A stretch of 64,000 nucleotides of DNA from Nostoc sp. C052 (lineage in GTDB: Bacteria; Cyanobacteriota; Cyanobacteriia; Cyanobacteriales; Nostocaceae): assembly GCF_013393905.1 (NCBI RefSeq), contig NZ_CP040272.1, positions 2,170,001-2,234,000 on the forward strand, in the 5' to 3' direction. The position numbers were made by a program, and so were the translations under genes. The notes under the pieces were generated by a model. It was not told the DNA's origin. It worked only from the letters and a program-made list of their open reading frames with translations, and ran no database searches. Shown piece after piece: positions 9,918 to 18,700 of this stretch (position 1 is the stretch's first letter; the number at the start of each line of letters is the position of its first letter).

Positions 9918-12900
9918 TCAAATCAACTGTGCTTCATCTTCAGGCAATTTTTCTAACTCTTCTATGAAAATTTCTTCAATTACTAAAGCTAACTTAGCTA
10001 TAGTTGGTTCATCGAAGAAACGTTTATAAGGCAGTTCTATATCGAGAGTTTTACGGAGTCGAGAAATCACAATAGTGGCAAGTAAAGAGTCTCCTCCCAA
10101 CTCAAAAAAATTATCATAAATTCCTATCTGTTCAATACTAAAAATTTCCTGCCAGATGTCAGCCAGAGTGCGCTCAATCTCACTACGTGGAGCGATATAT
10201 GTATTTCTCAGGTTGGGACGAGAGTGAGTTTTTTTGACTTGAATAACCTTATTAGTTTCCTCTTCTAATGAATTTAGAGTATCTTTTAGGTTAATCAAAT
10301 TACGATTAATCAGGTTATGAAAATCGCTTTTTGATACCACTATCTGAGGCATTATGCTACAAAATAGAATACGCTCAAAGGCCTCCATACCCTCTTCAAG
10401 GGTTAATCCTGTCTCTTCAAGTTTTAATCCTGATACACGGTATAACTCTGTTTTAGCAATCCATTCTGGAGTATTCCATATATCCCAGTTTATGGATTCA
10501 ATAAACTTGCCATATTTAGAGGCACTATAGTAAGCAAAAGCATCAAGAAAGGCATTTTTTGCAGTATATTCTACTAGCCCAATTCCGCCTAGAACTGCTG
10601 CTTGTGATGAAGTCATTACAAAGAAATCTAACTCAGCATCTTTGAAAAAATTATTGAGTATTATTGTCCCGATTATTTTAGGTGTAAAAACAACTCTTCC
10701 TATTTCTAATTTTTTTTGTGCAATTAATTCTTTTTTGTCTTCTAGAGCATTATGAATTACCCCGTTAATCTGACCAAATCGATTCTTTGCGTGAGTAATT
10801 GCTGCTTCCATTTGTTCTCGATTGGTAACGTCAGCTTTCAGCACTAAAACTTCTGTACCCAACGCCTCAAGTTCTTGTAATTTCTGGATTTTACGGCTGA
10901 TGCTATCTTGTTCACCATAATCTGATAGCCATTGTAACCACTCATCTCGGTTAGGAAAATCTGAACGTCCTATCAGTATGAGTTTTGCTTGTACAGTCTT
11001 CGCTAGATATTCTGCATTGAAAAGACCAACTCCTCCTAATCCACCCGTAATCAGATAAACTCCCTTTACCCTTAATTGGGGTTTTGCTTCGACTACTTTA
11101 TCCAAGCGGATGGGTTCAAAAGTTTGCACCCAGCGATAATTTCCACGATATGCCACAACACGGTCTGACGACTGAATTGTGAATTCTGCTAGTAGCTGAT
11201 TTACAAGTTTTTCTTGTTGCCAATTTTCTGTTTCAGGAATTACGATATCAATGCTACGACAGGTGATATTCGGATACTCTTGCTGAATGACTTTACACGG
11301 GCCTAATACAAAAGCCTTACCTGGGTCTAACACCTCTGAGCCTGTTACTTCTTGCAAATTGTTTGACACAATTTCAATTTGCATAGGATTTGTTAGACTT
11401 TGCTGTTCTGCAAGTGCTTGTGCTAAAAATATCAGACTGTAAAAGCCCAGAGTTTCACACCTTTCAAGGGACTCAATTGTTAATTCTGTGTGACTGTTCG
11501 ATGTAAGATTCCACAAATGTAAAGTTTTGTTTGGAGTCAACTCCAATGCACTAAGTTCTTTGATTAAGGCATAGTAGTCATCCTGTCGTTGAGGATTTAT
11601 AGTATATACGCGTTGCTCAGATACTATTTCACTACTAAATTGCTTTCCTATTCTGACGATAATTGCATTGTTACCCTCAAGGATAAGTCGTTGCACGATT
11701 TTATCACCCAAGCCGCACTCATCGATAAATATTAACCAACACCCTGCCTGAGTTGACTGAAGCTTTGAGTTAAACGGCTGAGGCGGCATTAAACGTTTCC
11801 AAGATGGCATATAAAACCAGTCAGAAATGTCTCGTTTTTCGTGTGATGAAACTTGAGATTTGTTTTCAGCATCTATTTGCTCAACGGTTACAGTAAATGC
11901 TGAAGCTGCGAGTAATGTTGTTGACGCAGAAGCTTGAGCGACGAAAACATATTGTCCAAAAGCATCAGTTTCAGAAAAAGCCGCTACCTCAACAAACCCA
12001 TGATTATGTAGAGCTTCTTGCCACTGTTTTTCTGATAAAAAGGGATTACCTCTACTTCGTTGTTTATCCTCTAAGGGATTCATCAACAGACCATCAATCA
12101 TGTCGAAGTCTAATTGAGGTTGCGTTATCTCTTGGATTAATAACAGACCTTCAGGAGCTAATAAAGAGCGTATATGCTCAAGAGTTTTTCCTATATCCTG
12201 AGTCACATGCAGCACATTTACAGCTACTACTACATCAAAGCTGTGGTTTTTGTACCCTTGCTCAAATGGAGGCTGCTCAATGTTTAGTAACTGATATTCA
12301 ACAAATGGATAGGCGCTAAATTTCTTTTCAGCTTCGGTTAGGAAAAAACTGCCTACATCAGTAAAGGTGTAATTGGTTTGCTGGGATGGCAATATAGGTA
12401 GCAATTCTGCGGTGGTAATACCAGTTCCACCCCCAATTTCTAAGATTCTGAGATTTACCTTGGATGGTAATGACTTTATTACAGTCTCAAGACTCGCTTG
12501 GATAATGGCGTTATAGTAGACATCTGCGGGCAAGTTTTGCCGAGAAATTTTTCCTTCCTTGGCTAAGATAGCAGCATATAACTCTAATGGTTCTTTTTCA
12601 CCAATAAGTATGTCTGCCAGATTTTCACCATAGTTCTGGACGAGTTCTATCTGTTGAGGTGTATCAGCCCATCTAATTCTGAATTCTTTTACTAAACTAT
12701 CAATAGAGTCTGCTGGCAATGGCAGAAGGTTTGTAAAGAGTTCCCCATCTTGCTTTAAGTGGCCTCGCTCTGCTAAGACATCCAGCCAGCGACACAATAG
12801 TTGTCGGTAGCGAGGAATAATTTGACATTGCTCAAACAACTCCTCAAGAGAATAGTTCTGTGATGCCTTGTTGAATGCACCTAAGCGCCTTAAAGCAAGA

Positions 12901-15749
12901 TTCATGTAGGCGGTACATAAATGTTCCAAGCACTGTTTGTTCGCTAGATAAGTGTGATTGTCAAATTTAGAGATTCCTTCACTTGCTTGGAACTGACTAA
13001 CTTCTACCAAAGATTTCCAAATTTCTAGTGCTGTTGGTTTTTGTTGGAGGTGTCCTTTTGTTAAAGGTGAAAGTTTTTCGGGTTCAATCCAGTAACGCTG
13101 TCGCTCAAAGGGATATGTTGGCAGGGCAAGACGATGACGATACTCGTTGGTGTAGAATTTTGACCAATCTATTTGTACTCCATACAACCAGAGTTTACCT
13201 AATGTGTTCAATAAGAATCTAAGATCCGACTGTTTTTCTTGAGGATGCCGTAATGATGATAATCCTGGGGAATCTAAATGCTTTTTAGTAAAGGTACATA
13301 AAGTGCGTCCTGGCCCAACTTCTAGTAGGATGCGATTTGGCTCTTGCAACAATGTATCAATGCCTGCTGCAAACCGCACTGTTTGCCGTAAATGTTTTGC
13401 CCAGTAATTTGAATCTGTAGCTTGCTCTGCTGTAATCCAGGTTCCTGTGACATTAGAAACAAAGGGAATTTTTGGAGGATGTAATTTGACTTTGCTTACT
13501 TCTTTCTGGAATGCCTCTAATATGGGTTCCATCATTGGGGAATGAAAGGCATGGGAAGTATGGAGACGGCGGCAGTCTATACCTCGATCTTGCAGCTTGT
13601 GTTGAAATGCATCTATAGCATCGTGGGTTCCCGAAACCACACACAAGGCTGGTGCATTGCTGGCCGCGAGGGATAAATTTTCATCTAGTAGAGCTACAAC
13701 TTCTTCTTCTGGCAGAGGTACGGAGAGCATAGCACCAGATGGTAGTTGTTGCATTAATCGCCCACGAGCAGCGACTATAGCCAAAGCATCGCCAAGAGAC
13801 ATAACACCAGCTAAACAAGCGGCAACATATTCCCCGATGCTGTGTCCAATCATCGCCTGGGGAGAAATGCCCCATGACATCCACAATTGAGCTAAAGCGT
13901 ATTCTATGACAAACAATGCAGGTTGGGTAATGTCAGTTTGTTGCAGTTTTTCGGCTGCGGCTTCTGACTCAGACTCGTTGGGATAAATCTGCGATCGCAG
14001 ATCCAACCCCAAATGTGGTTGCAGCAATTGACAGCACAAATCGACCTGTTCCCGAAAAATCGGTTCAGTCTGGTAAAGTTCTTTACCCATATCCACATAC
14101 TGAGCGCCCTGTCCAGGGAACATGAAGACGATGGGGGGGCGATCGCTATTTTCAACTGGGCGAGTAAAAACTCTTTGCGAATCTTGTAACTGTAAAGTGC
14201 TGACTACATCTTCGACATCTTGGCACACCAGTACGCGACGATGATTGAATTCAGCACGTCCCACTTGCAAGGTATACGCGATATTCGCTAAGTTCACATC
14301 AGGATGTAGTTGGAGGTGATTAGCTAGATTCTCTGTTGCAGTTTCTAGAGCCGATTCAGTTTTGGCAGAAAGTAGCAACAACTGCCAAGAACGCGAAGGG
14401 CTAGAAGGTTTCAGCACTGGTGCTTCTTCTAGAATGACATGAGCATTAGTCCCACCAATACCCAAGGAACTCACACCAGCACGCCGAACAGTACTTCCCG
14501 CCTTCCATTCTACTAACTTGGTATTAACGTGAAAAGGACTATTGGCAAAATCAATCTCAGGATTGGGTTCTTCAAAATTTAAGCTGGGTGGTATTTGCTG
14601 ATGTTTTAGGGCTAAAACTGTTTTGATCAGTCCTGAAATCCCCGCGGCTGCATCTAGATGACCGATGTTTGTTTTGACTGAACCGATGGCCACGCCCGCC
14701 GCAGGCATCGCACAGAAGCCTTTTTTGTTGGTATTGCTACGAAAGACTTGCGAGAGTGCGGCAATTTCAATAGGATCGCCTAAAGCTGTACCAGTACCAT
14801 GAGCTTCAATATAGTTGATTGTCTCAGGTTCAACTCCTGCTAGCATCATGGCTTCGGCAATCACCTCTGCTTGACCATTGACGCTAGGTGCTGTGTAGCC
14901 AACTTTACCAGAGCCATCATTATTGATCGCTGAACCTTTAATTACGGCATGGATGCAGTCACCATCTGCTAAAGCATCGCTCAATCGCTTGAGGAGGACA
15001 ACTCCCACACCATTACCAATAATTGTTCCCTGCGCTTTAGCATCAAAAGCACGACAATGACCATCAGGAGATAGTGTTCCACCTGGTTCATGCAAATAAC
15101 CTGTTTTCTGGGGTACGTGGATAGAAACCCCACCAGCTAAAGCCATATCACATTGATAATTCAACAAACTTTGACAAGCAAGTGTTGTTGCAACTAATGA
15201 GGTGGAACAAGCTGTTTGGATCGTAATACTTGGGCCAGTGAGATTTAATTTGTAAGAAACACGGGTAGTGAGAAAATCTTTATCATTACCAATTAATGTC
15301 TGGTAGCATTGCGCCGATCCTATGGGATCGCGGTTTAAATCTAATGAATAATAGTTATTGAGGCTAGCACCAGCATAAACCCCGATCCGACTGTCACACC
15401 GATTAGAATCATAGCCAGCATTTTCTAATGCTTCCCAAGCACACTCTAAAAAAATTCGGTGTTGTGGGTCAGTGATTTCTGCTTCTTTAGGATTAAAACT
15501 AAAAAATGCCGCGTCAAATAAATCGATATCTTTGAGGATGGCGCTGGCTTTTACATAATTGCGATCGCTGAGGATCGCAGACTCGATGCCGTCAGATACT
15601 ACCTCTTCATTTGTGAAGAGAGAAATTGACTCTACACCAGATTGTAAATTCTGCCAAAATTCTGCAATATTTTTAGCACCAGGAAAACGTCCTGCCATCC
15701 CAATGATGGCAATGCCTTCTACAGCATCATTATGTGTAGTGCTAACCAT
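9918..15749 (-). CDS. Type I polyketide synthase module, KS-AT-MT-KR-ACP
   Basis: A 1943-residue single-module PKS. KS: TACSTSL (Cys181), EAHGTGT (His317) and NIGHLDAA (His364). AT: GHSIGE (Ser637) and an HAFH signature (733-736), which usually means malonyl rather than methylmalonyl selection. A methyltransferase domain follows with EIGGGTG (1104-1110), then a KR with GGLGGVG (1569-1575) and Tyr1728, and a terminal ACP with LGGDSLL (Ser1888). There is no DH, ER or thioesterase. It overlaps the upstream NRPS gene by 8 bases. The module should extend the fatty-acyl-aminoacyl chain by one ketide, reduce it to the alcohol, and methylate it on carbon or oxygen. The four following genes suggest the extender is ACP-bound hydroxymalonate, although the AT motif alone does not show this. 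Confidence 0.95.
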   Translation of the reverse strand: MVSTTHNDAVEGIAIIGMAGRFPGAKNIAEFWQNLQSGVESISLFTNEEVVSDGIESAILSDRNYVKASAILKDIDLFDAAFFSFNPKEAEITDPQHRIFLECAWEALENAGYDSNRCDSRIGVYAGASLNNYYSLDLNRDPIGSAQCYQTLIGNDKDFLTTRVSYKLNLTGPSITIQTACSTSLVATTLACQSLLNYQCDMALAGGVSIHVPQKTGYLHEPGGTLSPDGHCRAFDAKAQGTIIGNGVGVVLLKRLSDALADGDCIHAVIKGSAINNDGSGKVGYTAPSVNGQAEVIAEAMMLAGVEPETINYIEAHGTGTALGDPIEIAALSQVFRSNTNKKGFCAMPAAGVAIGSVKTNIGHLDAAAGISGLIKTVLALKHQQIPPSLNFEEPNPEIDFANSPFHVNTKLVEWKAGSTVRRAGVSSLGIGGTNAHVILEEAPVLKPSSPSRSWQLLLLSAKTESALETATENLANHLQLHPDVNLANIAYTLQVGRAEFNHRRVLVCQDVEDVVSTLQLQDSQRVFTRPVENSDRPPIVFMFPGQGAQYVDMGKELYQTEPIFREQVDLCCQLLQPHLGLDLRSQIYPNESESEAAAEKLQQTDITQPALFVIEYALAQLWMSWGISPQAMIGHSIGEYVAACLAGVMSLGDALAIVAARGRLMQQLPSGAMLSVPLPEEEVVALLDENLSLAASNAPALCVVSGTHDAIDAFQHKLQDRGIDCRRLHTSHAFHSPMMEPILEAFQKEVSKVKLHPPKIPFVSNVTGTWITAEQATDSNYWAKHLRQTVRFAAGIDTLLQEPNRILLEVGPGRTLCTFTKKHLDSPGLSSLRHPQEKQSDLRFLLNTLGKLWLYGVQIDWSKFYTNEYRHRLALPTYPFERQRYWIEPEKLSPLTKGHLQQKPTALEIWKSLVEVSQFQASEGISKFDNHTYLANKQCLEHLCTAYMNLALRRLGAFNKASQNYSLEELFEQCQIIPRYRQLLCRWLDVLAERGHLKQDGELFTNLLPLPADSIDSLVKEFRIRWADTPQQIELVQNYGENLADILIGEKEPLELYAAILAKEGKISRQNLPADVYYNAIIQASLETVIKSLPSKVNLRILEIGGGTGITTAELLPILPSQQTNYTFTDVGSFFLTEAEKKFSAYPFVEYQLLNIEQPPFEQGYKNHSFDVVVAVNVLHVTQDIGKTLEHIRSLLAPEGLLLIQEITQPQLDFDMIDGLLMNPLEDKQRSRGNPFLSEKQWQEALHNHGFVEVAAFSETDAFGQYVFVAQASASTTLLAASAFTVTVEQIDAENKSQVSSHEKRDISDWFYMPSWKRLMPPQPFNSKLQSTQAGCWLIFIDECGLGDKIVQRLILEGNNAIIVRIGKQFSSEIVSEQRVYTINPQRQDDYYALIKELSALELTPNKTLHLWNLTSNSHTELTIESLERCETLGFYSLIFLAQALAEQQSLTNPMQIEIVSNNLQEVTGSEVLDPGKAFVLGPCKVIQQEYPNITCRSIDIVIPETENWQQEKLVNQLLAEFTIQSSDRVVAYRGNYRWVQTFEPIRLDKVVEAKPQLRVKGVYLITGGLGGVGLFNAEYLAKTVQAKLILIGRSDFPNRDEWLQWLSDYGEQDSISRKIQKLQELEALGTEVLVLKADVTNREQMEAAITHAKNRFGQINGVIHNALEDKKELIAQKKLEIGRVVFTPKIIGTIILNNFFKDAELDFFVMTSSQAAVLGGIGLVEYTAKNAFLDAFAYYSASKYGKFIESINWDIWNTPEWIAKTELYRVSGLKLEETGLTLEEGMEAFERILFCSIMPQIVVSKSDFHNLINRNLINLKDTLNSLEEETNKVIQVKKTHSRPNLRNTYIAPRSEIERTLADIWQEIFSIEQIGIYDNFFELGGDSLLATIVISRLRKTLDIELPYKRFFDEPTIAKLALVIEEIFIEELEKLPEDEAQLI

Positions 15750-18700
15750 AAATCTTTTTACCTTGCTTACTCAATTGTTGTTTTTGGCGGTTAATAGCTT
15801 CAATTTGCTTTTGAGTGCGATCGCGCGTTCCTGTAAAAGAAAGCTGTCGCTGTTGACTTAAATATTGCGCCAGTGAGTAAATAGTTGGGTTCTGAAACAT
15901 GGTGACAACTGATATCTCTCGCTGCAAAATTGACCGCAATTTATGATTCACTTGAATCATTAGTAGCGAATGTCCACCAAGGTCAAAGAAATTATCATGA
16001 ATACCCACTTGTTCGAGATGTAGCACCTCTTGCCAAAGCTTTGCTATCTGCTGTTCAATTTTTGACTGAGGTATTTCATAACTAGTCGTCAATGTTGGAC
16101 GTAAAGCTTCTGGTATAGGTAAAGCACGACGGTTGACTTTTCCGTTAGGCAAAAGTGGTAAGGTGTCTAGGAAGATAAAAACACCAGGAAGCATATATTC
16201 TGGTAACAGTTCTTTGAGATAGCTTCGCAGTTCACTAGTTGTAAGTTTCTGGTCTGGTAAAAGTACAATATAAGCCACCAATTGTTGAACACGTGGTTTA
16301 TCTTCTCTCGCCAAAACTACAATTTTCTGGACTGCTGGATGTTTAAGCAAGGCATTCTCAATTTCACCTAACTCAATCCGAAATCCTCTAATCTTAACTT
16401 GATGATCGATTCGCCCCAAATACTCTAAATTTCCATCTGGTAAATAACGAGCTAAATCTCCAGTTTTATAAAGGCGAGGACTAGGAAGAATTTCTGCTCC
16501 TCCGCTTCCTTGGAAGGGGTTAGATATAAACCGCTCTTTTGTTAACTCTGGTCGGTTTAGATAACCTCTAGCTAAACCAGCACCACCAATATAAATTTCT
16601 CCTGGTATGCCAATTGGTACTGGTTGCAACTTAGGATCAAGTAAATAAATTTCTGTATTGGCGATCGGACGGCCGATAGTGACGTTGCTATCTCTATTTA
16701 CTTGAGTAAATGTGGAATAGGTCGTATCTTCAGAGGGGCCGTAAAGATTTAAAACTTTCTGAATACGATCGTTTTGATAAATCTGCTCTACAAGTTGATG
16801 TTGTAGTGGTTCGCCAGCAAGATTAACCGTCCTGACTGAAGGAGGTAAACCATCTGCTTGCAGTAATTCTGCAATGATGCTTGGGACTGTATTAACTAAG
16901 CTGACTTCCGCAACCAATGAGGGTAAGTGCAAAGCATTCTCTACGAGAATTACTCTACCACCCCAACTGAGAGGAACAAAAAGTTCAAATATTGACAAAT
17001 CAAAGCAAATAGAGGTTGATGCTAAAACTCCAGCAAGGTCATTATCTGTAAAAACCTCTCTTGACCATGTTAAGAAAGCAACACAACTCTGATGAGCGAT
17101 CGCAACACCTTTTGGTACACCAGTAGAACCAGAAGTATAGATGACATAAGCTAAGTTATTGGATTTTACTTCACTAAACAGATTTTCTCGGCTCTGTTGG
17201 CTAAGTAATTGTGAGTCTCTATCGACACAGACAATATGCACATTTGATTTAGTAAACAATTCAACTAGATGGCTTTGAGTCAGCAGTATCTTGGACTGAC
17301 TATCTTCTAGCATGAAAGTTAAGCGTTCTTGGGGATAGGCTGGATCTAGGGGTACATAAGCCCCGCCTACTTTTAAGATAGCCAACAATGCAATCAGCAT
17401 TTCTGGGCTGCGCTTCATGCACACACCTACAATTGCTTCTGGCTTCACCCCTAGTTTTTGTAAGTAGTGTGCTAGTTGATTTGCTTGCTCGTTTAACTCT
17501 TGGTAGGTTAATTTTTGGTTCTCAAAAATAACAGCAATATTAGATGGCGTTTTCTCTACCTGTGCTTCAAATAGTTGATGAATACATTTATCTTGTGGGT
17601 AATTTGTCTCGGTGTTATTCCACTCAAGTAATAACTGCTGTACTTCAGATGGTGTCAGTAATTGCAAATCGGAAATTCGTTGTTCGGGATTACTAACTAT
17701 ACTTTCTAATAAAGTCTGGAAATGTAACAGCATCCGAGCAATAGTATCTGCATTAAATAAATCTGTGTTGTACTCAAAAGTTGCAACCAACCCTTGCTCG
17801 TCATCCTCCATAAATAATGTCAAATCAAATTTTGATGTCCCGTTGTAACCTTCCTCACAAGTAACAGAGATATCTGACAGTCTGGGATTTGATAGTGGCA
17901 CATTCTGGAGAACGAACATTACTTGAAATAGTGGATTGTAACTCAAGTCTCTATTTGGCTGTATTTCTTCTACTAATTTCTCAAAAGGTAAGTCTTGATG
18001 AATATAAGCCTCTAAAGCTGTTGACTTTACCTGCGTTAATAACTCCTGAAAACTCAAATCGCCAGAAAGTTCTGTACGCAACACCAAAACATTGACAAAA
18101 AATCCGATTAATGATTCAAGTTCTGCTCTGTGACGATTGGCGATTGGCGAACCGACTAAAATATCCGTTTGACCAGTGTAACGATACAGCAACGTTTTGA
18201 AGGCTGTAAGCAAGGTCATAAACAGAGTTACTCCTTGCTGACGGCTCAAATTCTTTAACTCTTTTGTCAGAGTTTGAGATAGAACTAATTTCCCTTGAGC
18301 GCCTTTGAATGTTTGACGATCAGAAATAAAGCTTCTACGCGGACGATCAGTTGGTAAGTTTAATACAGGTAGCTCACCTTGCAACTTTTGTTTCCAATAA
18401 GTCAATAAAGATTGAATACGCTCAAAATCAAGCCATTTTCGTTGCCAATTGACAAAATCTCGATACTGAATTGGTAATTCAGGAAGTGCTGGGAGTTCGC
18501 CTGTGGAGAATGCTTCATATAATACAGCTATTTCTTTGATCAGAATACCGATAGACCAACCATCTGCAATTATATGATGCAGAGTGATAATTAAATGATA
18601 ATTTTCCTCACTTAACTGCAAAATTTTAGCACGCAAAAGCGATTGAGCAGATAAATCAAATGGCTGCTGTGCAAATTCTGTAGCCAAACGCTGTGCTTCT

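Noticed and set aside
11897..12319. A 140-codon plus-strand open frame inside the PKS gene
   Set aside because: It lies wholly opposite the methyltransferase domain of the PKS, and its peptide has no family features; a shadow of the real gene.
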